Shown here: one piece after another, positions 32,716-43,900 of the stretch
Numbering within the stretch: position 1 is the stretch's first letter
Layout of the letters: every line of letters starts with the position of its first letter
Origin: Congeria kusceri
Taxonomy: Eukaryota > Mollusca > Bivalvia > Myida > Dreissenidae
DNA: 64,000 bases
NCBI GenBank assembly: GCA_027627225.1
Contig: JAPFQT010000160.1
Coordinates: 1-64,000, forward strand
Reading direction: 5' to 3'
Position numbers and translations under genes: made by a program
The notes under the pieces: model-generated
What the model was told of the DNA's origin: nothing
The model's input: the letters and a program-made list of their open reading frames with translations, nothing else
Database searches by the model: none

Positions 32716-33009
32716 CTGTCTAAAGGGTGCTACAAAAGCTTCTAAAATAATAAATTAAACATGATTATACTAGGCAAACTAGAGTGTTAACAATCAAAGT
32801 TAAAAAAGTGTACTTCAAGGTTTTGTGTACTGACCGTTACCACCGCTCAGTATCTTTAAATGCATGACCAAACAAAATCACAAACTAATGAAATAAAACA
32901 TTTTGAATATAGATACATGATAACTATCTTCCACAAAGCAATGATTGTATGTATTATCACGCAAAAAACAGTAAGGACAGTTTAAAACAAGGCTTTGAAA
33001 GTATTGCAG

Positions 33010-33505
33010 GCAATACAGGAGTCCCCTACCGGTGAAAACCCCTACATTGTGCAATACGGTCAAATTGCCCTTTATCTGAAGATGTACAAAGTTCAATATT
33101 CAAATCCCATTTGTCACTGCAGTATTTAGTTGTTTTTTTTTCTATTTTAGTAACATTGACCAGACATTCGAGTTACTTTTTGAGTTATTGCAGTACTAAA
33201 ATGACAGAGGGCAATCATATAGTCCATTCTGTGTACTAAGTTTCATGATCATATGTTTTGTTCTTTAAGTTGATTTCTAGTTTTAGTAACAGTCATGTGA
33301 CCGTTGCCCTCTGGTAACAAATAAAAGGTTGTGCATAATACTCATATTGCCGTTTATATGTATACCAAGTTTCATCGAAGTATCTTCAGTACTTTTTGAG
33401 TTATCGCAGAAACAAAATTTTGCGGACGGACGGCGTGACAGACGGACGGATGGACGGAGGGCAAACCTATAGTTCCCTCCGGTGAAACACCGGTAGGGCA
33501 CTAAA
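33010..33505. repeat. array element with CCTACCGGTG ends
   Basis: CCCCTACCGGTGAAAACCCC at the left and CACCGGTAGGGCACTA at the right are inverted relatives. Inside are about 2.5 units with TTTTTGAGTTATTGCAG, GAGGGCAA-CATATAG and CCAAGTTTCATCGAAG, and a GGACGGACGG run at the right. Confidence 0.7.
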
Positions 33506-33522
33506 TAAAAAAAAAACGTTAC

Positions 33523-33653
33523 CGTCCACGCTCGTCGAATCAATTGGTTTTCATTATCGTGATGTCCTCCATTGGTTTCCTGTGCATGCGTCATGGTCGT
33601 CACGGAAGCAAGTTCGTCGTCTGCACCCATCTCGGCATTGACGTCTGCAATAT
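33523..33653 (-). pseudogene. exon-like cassette c6, longest open frame
   Basis: 131 nt between the acceptor GCGGCCTGCTTTTAG and donor GTGGACG then GTAACG, with one frame open throughout: IADVNAEMGADDELASVTT, then HAQETNGGHHDNENQLIRR. It is the only cassette with good borders on both sides and no stop, so it may still be a working exon. The GCAGAC motifs are 23 bp apart. Confidence 0.45.
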
Positions 33654-33894
33654 CTAAAAGCAGGCCGCATATCAAATAGTTCGTTTCTTTTCGTCAACAA
33701 TCACAAAAACAATACAAAAAAATCAAATATATCGACTGCCATTCAATAGCTTGTTTACTTTAATTGAATTACAATTTAAATAATCGCATAATTAGTATAT
33801 AAAAAAACAATTTAATCGATAGAAGCATAATCTTGTTCTTCCGCAACACAATGCCTATATTTAAATATTATGCCCAAAAAACAACACGATTTAC

Positions 33895-34020
33895 CGCCCA
33901 AAATCATCGAATCGGTTGGTTTTTATTGTCATATTGTTGTCCTCAATTAATGTTCTGCGCGTTTCGTCATGGCAGCACGATTGTCGTCTGCATCCAGCTT
34001 AGATTTGTCGCCTACATCGT
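33895..34020 (-). pseudogene. exon-like cassette c7
   Basis: 126 nt, the same length as c5, with a weaker acceptor (GCCTACTTTAAG) and donor TTTGGGCG then GTAAAT. All frames carry stops. It opens segmental duplication copy B. Confidence 0.4.
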
Positions 34021-34283
34021 CTTAAAGTAGGCCTACAACAAACAGTTCCTTTATATCTTCTATAAGATACATTGTTCATAACGAAATCTGAATTCAATGG
34101 ATATTTCCTGAAAACGACGCGCCTCCTGGGAATTTTGATTAATGTGACACCGAATTACTTGAAGTTCGAATTTTCGTCGAAATCGCAAATGGATTCTGGG
34201 TATCTTACGGAATCAACTTAGACACATATTCTTAGAAGTAATATATCTTACGGTAATTACATTTATAACAGAAAAATAACACT

Positions 34284-34410
34284 AAGCTTAGCTCATCGCC
34301 GTCATCCAATGTCGACTGCATCCATTTCCGTCGTTTTACACATCGAACTCTGTATGTCGACAGCTTTTCTGCACCGAGCATCGGCTATCGTCTGCTAAGT
34401 CTGAAATTTC
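34284..34410 (-). pseudogene. exon-like sequence F, copy B
   Basis: After the acceptor TGAGAAATTTCAG one frame reads DLADDSRCSVQKSCRHTE and stops at TAA about 20 codons in. It ends in the same GATGAGCTAAG motif as copy A. Clearly more decayed than copy A. Confidence 0.35.
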
Positions 34411-34456
34411 TCATCAGCAGAATAAAAATAAAACTTAGCTCGTGCTATCACCACCA

Positions 34457-34582
34457 TCATTGTCTTCTGCATCCAGCGCTTGTCTGCATCGCTTGCTTGT
34501 TGTCCTTAGAATCGTTGGAGTAGAGGTCGAAGAGGCGGCACTTCAGCAGCATAGCGGTCACTGTGGTCACCACATCAGACAT
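34457..34582 (-). pseudogene. exon-like sequence E, copy B
   Basis: 41 codons from an ATG: MSDVVTTVTAMLLKCRLFD, then SNDSKDNKQAMQTSAGCRRQ and TGA. It aligns with copy A through DV..V..V..MLLK.R..D..S.D. No acceptor AG is present at the matching place, so it is probably not spliced as in copy A. Confidence 0.4.
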
Positions 34583-35189
34583 ACAAAGCAGAAACTCAAA
34601 AGACAAATCAATAAAACATTAATTATTTTGGATGCATGAACTATGGTAACATATATTCTATACTAGTAATATTACCATGTTATTCTGTTTTAAGTGCCTT
34701 GTGAAAGGTAATATAAATCAGCCTCAGCATCAGCAGCAGCAGCAGCAGCACCGTCATCATCATCACTGTTATTATTATAAACGTCAATGGCAGCTAAAAC
34801 TTCAGCATTTTGAACTGTTCTATATTTAACCCATCCCACTTTTATTTGTCATCAGAAGAGACTCGTATTTATTTTTTTAAACACCCAGGTCATGACCCTG
34901 ACAAGCCAGGCGGCAGGTTCGGGGCATCCTTTCCATCATGTCGCCTGATTTTACAGGGCCTTTGCTTGAGAATTCAATAAAACACTCCTCTTTTCCGACT
35001 TCAACTTTTAATATAAACAACGTAAATGTTTATGTATCAAAACCCAAATTCTTGTACACCCCAAACACGAATTTTAGTTACAGCTGCCATTTATGTACAC
35101 AAGTTAGAAAGTGTTTATTTTATCGTAATAATGCATTAGACGCTTAAGATGTCGCATTTTCTAGTTAAAAGATAAACCTAAAGCTAAAT

Positions 35190-35754
35190 ACAGAATCAAA
35201 TTTTATTAACTTACGAAATTATTTGTCTTAATGCAAAACCAGACTTGCCAATTACGAAAACACGTGATTTCATCATGACTTATCTGTTGCTGGTATCCAA
35301 TAGCAACCGGTCTCGTTCCAACAATCGTTACAAAACAGGAGCACCGTCGAAGCGAAGAATGCGTCTGCACGATATCGATGAAACCTGTCAACTTGGCGGC
35401 CCAGAGCACGTGACATGTACAAAACTGTTGTGGGTAACTTTGCAAAGTTGTGGAACTATGATAATCTTATGTTCTAAAATAAGTTGTGTAAATACGTGTA
35501 CATTGAGTCTCAACATTTCGTAAATTCAAACTAAAGTTGTAAATGCAAAAATACACACGACAATATCTCACCTAGCTGAACTTCAATATCAAATAGAAAT
35601 AGATCACGCAATTTTCGTACAAAATAACAGTGCAAACGTTTAAATTTAACAATATTTTATGTTAAATGTAACTTAATTATTCTAAGTCACATTTAAAGAA
35701 ATTGAAAATATAAAACGCATTAGACTTACAATTGCATGATTAGCTATTATAATC
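35190..35754. other. intergenic, no gene seen
   Basis: AT-rich. A 92-codon ORF at 35245-35523 has mixed composition (Arg- and Ser-rich middle) but no splice borders, signal or homologous copy in the window, so it is not called. Confidence 0.35.
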
Positions 35755-36757
35755 ACAGTTTACAGTTTACAGTTTATTGAGTAATACAGTGGGCAATATG
35801 CCCATGAGTATACAAGTGAAGGTATAATAATATGCATAAAAACAAAGTCAAAGGTCACCAATAACATCCATACTGAATGTTAATGTTTACATATATAAAC
35901 ATTTATCAAACAAATATCGAAATTATTCAGCAATAGATAATAAGCGAGAGGTGGTATATATATTGTATAATCAACATCATACATTAGCCATAATACGTAT
36001 AGAAAGAATTTCTAATTTGCAAAGCTTTATAAATAAACAGTGCCAATTTTTTTTATTAACACTGCTATTTTGAGAGGTAAGTAATTCTATAAATTTGATT
36101 ATATTTGGTCTAAGATAATAAAATCGGCTTATGTAAATCTTTCTAACATCATGATACAATGTACATTCAAGGATAAAATGGTATTCATCTTCAAGAACAT
36201 TACATAAGTAACATTTTCTTTCTTCATAAGGTATAGCTGTTGGTTTATGCCATCTACCAGTTTCAACTTTAAGTCTATGTGCAGATACCCTTAATCTGGA
36301 GAGGGCCATTCTATACTTGGAAATATTTACATCATTTAAATAGGGTTGAAATTTAAAATCTGATATCAATATGTACGTTTTAGCTCTGCTTGATTCACGT
36401 AATTCAGAGTTGCATCTTTGTAAAAAAATATCTGTTACTCTGACTTTAAACACAGTTAAAAAGACATCTACATCCCCAACACCTTGATTTAACCACACAT
36501 CATTAAAACCACAATTTCCTAATAAATTTTTAACCATATATACCCATGATTTTCTATTGGGATAAATATCAAATTCTCTGTACCTGATATAATAAACAAT
36601 TTTAACATATTTAATAGATTGCATGTGTACTATTTTCAGCCAATATTTAATTACATTAAGTGCATGCCTAACCGATAAAGGTGTTCTTCCCAATTCACCA
36701 TATATAAAGTTTTTCTGTGTTTGTCTTCGGACTCCTAGTAATTCCTTACAAAAATTT
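35755..36757 (-). mobile_element. LINE retrotransposon, 3' end only
   Basis: The minus strand encodes the C-terminal part of a LINE ORF2, open from about 36757 to 35977: FCKELLGVRRQTQKNFIYGE, GRTPLSVRHALNVIKYWLK, then the hallmark ETGRWHKPT, EERKCYLC, EDEYHFILEC. The Cys/His block after the reverse-transcriptase region is typical of this end. The 3' UTR continues to a tail of repeated GTAAACT near 35760. The element is cut off at its 5' side, as is usual for LINE insertions; the reverse-transcriptase core is missing. Confidence 0.85.
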
Positions 36758-36759
36758 TA

Positions 36760-37401
36760 ATGTATGTTCTAGTTGAAGCAGTCCAATTTGTCAGATCTTG
36801 CTCGAGAACAATAGACAAATGGTGCGCGCGCCTTTTTCTTCAATGTATTCATGCGCAGTAAACATCGCCTAATCGCAATCGAAGTTTCGACATTCCGAAC
36901 CCAATCAAAACCGTCGTTGGAAAATTGAAGCAAATCGAATGCGCGCAAAAAGCGCTCATCGAAATCCACGTGGAAAACGCCTAGAGTAAATTTGTTATAC
37001 CGAAATGGTAAACACAAATAGGATTAACAGGGCATAACTAGGCAAAGTTCATTTCGCACCTCATGCTTACAGTGCTATAAGAAGGGCAAATAACTTAAAC
37101 AAACATTAGAATACAATGAAAATAACATTGTATCATCTATCGGAATAAATATGTTTTATATATTCTTTATATTAACATTATTTTATAAATGCTTTCTAAA
37201 TAAAAGTACATTCACAGTTTTTACTGCGAGTGTAGTCAAATTCGGTCTAGCTACACCCCTGATTACAATAGTGCCACAGCCTGCTTGCACGTGTTATACA
37301 TGTTGCAGCTTTAGCAGACGAAACTGGCCAATCAGATTTCATCCAGATGTAAACATACCAAACAATGAGGACGACAGATACTATTTTGCATTGTGATTAT
37401 C
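36760..37401. other. no supported gene; local CpG-rich stretch
   Basis: 36775-37020 is richer in CpG than its surroundings (GGTGCGCGCGCC, AATGCGCGC) and holds an 82-codon minus-strand ORF (VRNVETSIAIRRCLLRM, ARAPFVYCSRARSDK). It could be a repeat, a promoter-like region or chance; nothing decides between these. Confidence 0.3.
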
Positions 37402-37589
37402 AGGGGCCGTATTCCAGAAACATTCTTTCTAAAATCTTATCCTTAACCTTAAAATCATCATATTTCATTAACTTTTTATTTCATATTTAAATGGCTTTGT
37501 GTTTATTAATTATTCACATATTATTAACTGCAGTTAATTCAGTAAGTGAAAATATTTTAAGCCAAACATATGATGTTTCTGGAATACTG
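37402..37589. mobile_element. short TIR element, GTATTCCAGAAACA ends
   Basis: GGGGCCGTATTCCAGAAACA at the left and TGTTTCTGGAATAC at the right form a 14-bp perfect TIR. The 188-bp element has an AT-rich core. Confidence 0.65.
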
Positions 37590-38091
37590 ACTTTGATAAG
37601 TAAAGTAAAAAAAAAAGACCGGAAAAAAATGTGTCAGGAATAAAAAAAAAATTGAAATTGACTTGAGTGCAATACTGTTATACTATCATGATTATATTAG
37701 GCCTAAACATTATTTTTTATTGTGTTTGCTATCATTCATTAGCCAATTCGCAAATGTAATTTACACATTATTTTAAAATAAACAACGTTAACAAATTAAA
37801 AGTCTGAAACTGACGTCATTCGACAAGTTTTTATTTAATTAAAGCAATTTAACAATTAATTTGTATAAATGAATGACGTAACTGTGACAGCGGTGACGCG
37901 AATGCGAACGTACGCGCGGGAACATGGTCGGAACACCGTAGAATGTACTTGCATCTAGTGCATTCGTCAGATCATGCATTTTTGCATTATCGTACGCCTT
38001 TTCGTTCCGATAGGCGGTTATTGAACACCGAGAGCGCCAGGAGATTCCCTTTGATCATAATTCTATTTAGCGTTGTTGTTTAAAAAAAAAA
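37590..38091. other. intergenic, no gene seen
   Basis: AT-rich at first; 37890-38010 is richer in CpG (GGTGACGCGAATGCGAAC, TACGCGCGGG). No open frame with borders. Confidence 0.35.
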
Positions 38092-38280
38092 TAATTTTCG
38101 ATTTCGATTTATCGTTGTTTATGGCCAATAAACAACGATTTGGAGTTCTGATGCGTAGGAATTAAAACACGAGAGCGTAAGCCCGAGTGTTTTAATAGCC
38201 TCGCATCAAAAAGACAAAGAGTTGTATATTGCCCGATAAACAGCGAAAATGCAAAAATTATTTCGATTCTAACATGATTT
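38092..38280 (+). repeat. hairpin family H, copy 1 (short)
   Basis: ATTTATCGTTGTTTATGGCC and AATAAACAACGATTTGGAGT form one inverted pair; ATGCGTAGGAATTAAAACAC and its mirrored TTTTAATAGCCTCGCATC form a second, around a GTAAGC loop. It ends TTTCGATTCTAACATGATT. Six copies lie in the right half of the window. Confidence 0.75.
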
Positions 38281-38424
38281 AAAACAGTTATAGGCCTTGG
38301 CCAATGACCTTATATAATGACCCTGAAGACATGTGAAGTTTCAATTGAATAGAGCATTACGCCGCCGACGACGAACGGATTAGTAGAATAGCTCGGACTA
38401 TTCGGTGAACAGTCGAACTAATAA
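38281..38424 (+). repeat. array element family X, fragment
   Basis: Carries GGCCTTGGCCAATGACC and TTTCAATTGAATA, then the right end GAGCATTACGCCG and GAACAGTCGAACTAATAA. It is the 3' part only, abutting hairpin family H directly. Confidence 0.7.
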
Positions 38425-38587
38425 TAAATAACATTGTAAGTAACCCACCTATTCTGAGTCCGACATAGAGTTGAAAATTGCTCTTGCTCTTCCGAAATCA
38501 CTAAAACTCTATTTTCGACACTCATTCTTGATTATATATATCAAAATCAGATTTATAGAAATAATCATGAACCTGGCATCTAAGCCA

Positions 38588-38839
38588 TTATTCACCAACC
38601 TATTCTTAGACTTAAGAATAGAGAATTGACTCAGACTCAATAAGAATACTGCGTTTGAAAATATACCGGGTACAAATGCCACTAATGTCATTAACAAATC
38701 GTTTTAATAAAGAATGCTACAATTGTAGTTTCTGAATACCAAGAAAGATTCACATTAACAGCTATCTTAGAACAGAACAGCTTCAAGAATATTATTACGT
38801 CTTAAGTCTAAGAATAGACAGATTGGTGAATACGGGCCC
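38588..38839. mobile_element. short TIR element, TATTCACCAA ends
   Basis: TATTCACCAACCTATTCTTA, GACTTAAG at the left; CTTAAGTCTAAGAATAGACA, GATTGGTGAATA at the right: about 30 bp of TIR, with GGGCCC just outside the right end. Length 252 bp. Confidence 0.75.
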
Positions 38840-39089
38840 TGAACTCGTACGTTAAATAACACACATGTAGACCAAAACTACCACGACGGCTGCTCTTGTT
38901 ACCAGTATAACAAGAACATTTTCAGACGAAACCAACGAGATTGTTTCTCCATCGGCTTATTTACAACAGTATGTAGATTTTTATTTTGTCACCGGTTACA
39001 AACAATACTGCTCAATTCAATAAAAAGTGAAATAAATTATTAAATTACATGAATACGTGATCGTAGTTTCTTTTTAAATATGGAGTGTC

Positions 39090-39545
39090 TCAAAGATTGT
39101 AATACCAAACACATTGATAGATTTGGTTGAACATTCGGTAATCATGATCACGCATAAAGATCGTACACGAAGTAACATCATCCAACATAATGGTAGATTT
39201 GGTAGAACATTTAGTAATCATGATCACACATAAAGATCGTACACGAAGTAATATCATCACGAATAAAGATCGTACACTAAGTAATCATCACTAATAAAGT
39301 TCGTACACTAAGTAATTCTCACGAAAAAAAACCTACACTATGTTATCCTAAGTAATCATCATGAACAAAAATCGTACACTAGGTTATCACCACGCATAAA
39401 TATCAAACTAAGTAATCAACACGAATAAATTTCGTTCACTTTGTTATCCTCACGAATAAAGATCGTACACTAGGTTATCCTCACGAAAAAAGATCGTACA
39501 CTTTAGTAGTCGTCACAATCAATGACATAATACTAAGTAATTACT
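39090..39545 (+). repeat. irregular tandem repeat, CACGAATAAAGATCGTACAC type
   Basis: About a dozen units of 28-45 bp, each with a variant of AATCATCACGAATAAAGATC and GTACACTAAG. Related blocks lie at 43905-43990, 52055-52110 and 63535-64000. Confidence 0.75.
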
Positions 39546-39946
39546 GCTAAGGCGTAAACATGTTTGTATCAAGTTACCCGACCTACCGTAAAAAAATGCG
39601 CAGACCCTACAACATTTTATTGAGTTTGTCATACATTTTTTGTTTTATTTACTTTTTACGACTAATTAAATGCTTTTTGGATAAATAAGCGTTTTGTTAT
39701 GATAGCATCTAATTTTAAACAATGTTCAAGGATATTACTGATATGTTTTGAATATTTATTCAGTTTTAGAGTCTTTAAATGGCCTATGTCGTCGAAATAT
39801 TGGCTTCCTATTACACTATAAATTATATTATATGATAGAAATGCGCTCTATAAAGATATGTGCATTAAATAAATGAAACATAATATAACACAAAATAAGA
39901 TATTTGATACAAACAAATTGGCAAAAGAGTCTTACATATTATAACC

Positions 39947-40026
39947 CCGAGCAGGGATCAAACTTGCGAGTCATACGAAGAAATGACATAAGACAACGCT
40001 TGAAACAACTGCGCTATCATGCTCGG
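39947..40026 (-). ncRNA. tRNA-like sequence in element T1
   Basis: The minus strand begins CCGAGCATGATAGCGCAG and ends AGTTTGATCCCTGCTCGG. The outer 7 bases (CCGAGCA and TGCTCGG) pair perfectly as an acceptor stem; A-box-like and B-box-like motifs are present, and GTCAT-loop-ATGAC forms an extra stem. The spacing is not that of a normal tRNA, so this is a tRNA-derived sequence carried by the element rather than a decoding tRNA. Transcription is unproven. Confidence 0.5.
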
Positions 40027-40157
40027 TAAGAAGTAGATTGTAAACTAGGGTTATACAAAATACTCACAATTATGACGTCAACATGTAAACGTGATAAGGG
40101 CCAAACAAACGAGACCCGTATTAATATTTTAAATCTTAGAATGCGTGCATTCTTTTT

Positions 40158-43100
40158 CATTATATATATACCCTGTTTTAGCCATAATTATGTGTCAGTA
40201 TCATTATATATATACCCTGTTCTAGCCATAATTATGTGTCAGTATCATTATATATATACCCTGTTCTAGCCATAATTATGTGTCAGTATCATTATATATA
40301 TACCCTGTTCTAGCCATAATTATGTGTCAGTATCATTATATATATACCCTGTTCTAGCCATAATTATGTGTCAGTATCATTATATATATACCCTGTTCTA
40401 GCCATAATTATGTGTCAGTATCATTATATATATACCCTGTTCTAGCCATAATTATGTGTCAGTATCATTATATATACCCTGTTCTAGACATAATTATGTG
40501 TCAGTATCATTATATATACCCTGTTCTAGCCATAATTATGTGTCAGTATCATTATATATACCCTGTTCTAGCCATAATTATGTGTCAGTATCATTATATA
40601 TACCCTGTTCTAGCCATAATTATGTGTCAGTATCATTATATATACCCTGTTCTAGCCATAATTATGTGTCAGTATCATTATATATACCCTGTTCTAGCCA
40701 TAATTATGTGTCAGTATCATTATATATACCCTGTTCTAGCCATAATTATGTGTCAGTATCATTATATATATACCCTGTTCTAGCCATAATTATGTGTCAG
40801 TATCATTATATATATACCCTGTTCTAGCCATAATTATGTGTCAGTATCATTATATATATACCCTGTTCTAGCCATAATTATGTGTCAGTATCATTATATA
40901 TATACCCTGTTCTAGCCATAATTATGTGTCAGTATCATTATATATACCCTGTTCTAGACATAATTATGTGTCAGTATCATTATATATACCCTGTTCTAGC
41001 CATAATTATGTGTCAGTATCATTATATATACCCTGTTCTAGCCATAATTATGTGTCAGTATCATTATATATACCCTGTTCTAGCCATAATTATGTGTCAG
41101 TATCATTATATATACCCTGTTCTAGCCATAATTATGTGTCAGTATCATTATATATACCCTGTTCTAGCCATAATTATGTGTCAGTATCATTATATATACC
41201 CTGTTTTAGCCATAATTATGTGTCAGTATCATTATATATACCCTGTTCTAGCCATAATTATGTGTCAGTATCATTATATATATACCCTGTTCTAGCCATA
41301 ATTATGTGTCAGTATCATTATATATATACCCTGTTCTAGCCATAATTATGTGTCAGTATCATTATATATATACCCTGTTCTAGACATAATTATGTGTCAG
41401 TATCATTATATATATACCCTGTTCTAGCCATAATTATGTGTCAGTATCATTATATATATACCCTGTTCTAGCCATAATTATGTGTCAGTATCATTATATA
41501 TACCCTGTTCTAGCCATAATTATGTGTCAGTATCATTATATATACCCTGTTTTAGCCATAATTATGTGTCAGTATCATTATATATATACCCTGTTCTAGC
41601 CATAATTATGTGTCAGTATCATTATATATATACCCTGTTCTAGCCATAATTATGTGTCAGTATCATTATATATATACCCTGTTCTAGCCATAATTATGTG
41701 TCAGTATCATTATATATATACCCTGTTCTAGCCATAATTATGTGTCAGTATCATTATATATATACCCTGTTCTAGCCATAATTATGTGTCAGTATCATTA
41801 TATATACCCTGTTCTAGCCATAATTATGTGTCAGTATCATTATATATACCCTGTCTGTTCTAGCCATAATTATGTGTCAGTATCATTATATATACCCTGT
41901 TCTAGCCATAATTATGTGTCAGTATCATTATATATACCCTGTCTGTTCTAGCCATAATTATGTGTCAGTATCATTATATATACCCTGTTCTAGCCATAAT
42001 TATGTGTCAGTATCATTATATATACCCTGTCTGTTTTAGCCATAATTATGTGTCAGTATCATTATATATACCCTGTTCTAGCCATAATTATGTGTCAGTA
42101 TCATTATATATACCCTGTTCTAGCCATAATTATGTGTCAGTATCATTATATATATACCCTGTTCTAGCCATAATTATGTGTCAGTATCATTATATATATA
42201 CCCTGTTCTTGCCATAATTATGTGTCAGTATCATTATATATACCCTGTTCTAGCCATAATTATGTGTCAGTATCATTATATATATACCCTGTTCTAGCCA
42301 TAATTATGTGTCAGTATCATTATATATACCCTGTTGTAGCCATAATTATGTGTCAGTATCATTATATATACCCTGTTCTAGCCATAATTATGTGTCAGTA
42401 TCATTATATATACCCTGTTCTAGCCATAATTATGTGTCAGTATCATTATATATACCCTGTTGTAGCCATAATTATGTGTCAGTATCATTATATATATACC
42501 CTGTTCTAGCCATAATTATGTGTCAGTATCATTATATATACCCTGTTCTAGACATAATTATGTGTCAGTATCATTATATATATACCCTGTTCTAGCCATA
42601 ATTATGTGTCAGTATCATTATATATACCCTGTTCTAGACATAATTATGTGTCAGTATCATTATATATATACCCTGTTCTAGCCATAATTATGTGTCAGTA
42701 TCATTATATATACCCTGTTCTAGCCATAATTATGTGTCAGTATCATTATATATACCCTGTTCTAGACATAATTATGTGTCAGTATCATTATATATACCCT
42801 GTTCTAGACATAATTATGTGTCAGTATCATTATATATACCCTGTTCTAGACATAATTATGTGTCAGTATCATTATATATACCCTGTTCTAGCCATAATTA
42901 TGTGTCAGTATCATTATATATACCCTGTTCTAGACATAATTATGTGTCAGTATCATTATATATATACCCTGTTCTAGACATAATTATGTGTCAGTATCAT
43001 TATATATACCCTGTTCTAGCCATAATTATGTGTCAGTATCATTATATATACCCTGTTCTAGACATAATTATGTGTCAGTATCATTATATATACCCTGTTC

Positions 43101-43721
43101 TAGCCATAATTATGTGTCAGTATCATTATATATACCCTGTTCTAGACATAATTATGTGTCAGTATCATTATATATACCCTGTTCTAGACATAATTATGTG
43201 TCAGTATCATTATATATATACCCTGTTCTAGCCATAATTATGTGTCAGTATCATTATATATACCCTGTTCTAGCCATAATTATGTGTCAGTATCATTATA
43301 TATACCCTGTTCTAGCCATAATTATGTGTCAGTATCATTATATATACCCTGTTCTAGACATAATTATGTGTCAGTATCATTATATATACCCTGTTCTAGA
43401 CATAATTATGTGTCAGTATCATTATATATACCCTGTTCTAGCCATAATTATGTGTCAGTATCATTATATATACCCTGTTCTAGCCATAATTATGTGTCAG
43501 TATCATTATATATATACCCTGTTCTAGACATAATTATGTGTCAGTATCATTATATATACCCTGTTCTAGACATAATTATGTGTCAGTATCATTATATATA
43601 CCCTGTTCTAGCCATAATTATGTGTCAGTATCATTATATATACCCTGTTCTAGCCATAATTATGTGTCAGTATCATTATATATACCCTGTTCTAGCCATA
43701 ATTATGTGTCAGTATCATTAT
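40158..43721 (+). repeat. 3.6-kb minisatellite, unit 42-46 bp, about 80 copies
   Basis: Unit CATTATATATACCCTGTTCT plus AGCCATAATTATGTGTCAGT plus AT. Length variants: 42 bp, 44 bp (one extra TA), and 46 bp (an extra CTGT, at about 41850, 41940 and 42030). Base variants: GCCAT or GACAT, GTTCTAG, GTTTTAG or GTTGTAG. Variants are clustered: a pattern around 40456 is repeated around 40926, GACAT dominates 42550-43600. The unit holds the palindrome CATAATTATG. ORFs of up to 179 codons follow the 42-bp units (14 residues) and are not genes. Confidence 0.95.
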
Positions 43722-43900
43722 CTGAATTTCATAATTATTTAAGAAATTGCCCCGTGAAGACCCTTTTCGATGACATAGTCCCTTTAAGTTGACATTAACC
43801 AAATAAACAAAATTAATAATGCATTTAATTTTTACCTACCTACCCTAATAGTCGTGGGTATGTAACCTGAAACGAACGTATTTTTTTAAATGCCTTATAG

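Larger units (their letters stand above)
33895..35180. repeat. segmental duplication, copy B
   Basis: Partner of 29264-30740. Order is conserved, including GTCATGACCCTGACAAGCCA at about 34870 and TTTCTAGTTAAAA at about 35160. It lacks the SINE. A CAG run and CATCAT triplets at 34728-34768 are specific to this copy. Confidence 0.7.
39779..43783. mobile_element. TTAA-flanked TIR element (T1) with expanded minisatellite
   Basis: TTAA at 39775-39778 and 43784-43787. The ends are ATGGCCTATGTCGTCGAAA and, mirrored, TTTTCGATGACATAGTCCCT. The left 370 bp and the right 60 bp align along their length with the 501-bp element at 52430-52930 (shared CTTCCTATT-CACTATAAATT, ATGCGC, GATATTTGAT, GGGCCAAACAAACGA, AAGAAATTGCCCC). 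The difference is the array at 40158-43721. No transposase. Confidence 0.82.
39548..43900. mobile_element. TIR element family G, copy 1, interrupted
   Basis: Left end TAAGGCGTAAACATGTTTGT then AAGTTACCCGACCTACC; right end CCTACCCTAATAGTCG then ATGTAACCTGAAACGAACG and TGCCTTATAG: an inverted pair of about 45 bp. Uninterrupted copies at 49250-49603 and 54635-54960 are about 330-355 bp. Here a 4-kb insertion (39779-43783) splits the text at TTTTAGAGTCTTTAA. Confidence 0.8.

Noticed and set aside
36769..37017. 82-codon minus-strand ORF in a CpG-rich stretch
   Set aside because: No family, no borders; kept only as a note in the region entry.
40158..43721. CRISPR array (regular repeats)
   Set aside because: No unique spacers; the repeats are head to tail, and the DNA is eukaryotic.
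40412..43792. ORFs of 123-179 codons with a 14-residue period
   Set aside because: They follow the 42-bp minisatellite units and break or shift at each 44-bp unit; no start context, signal or conservation.
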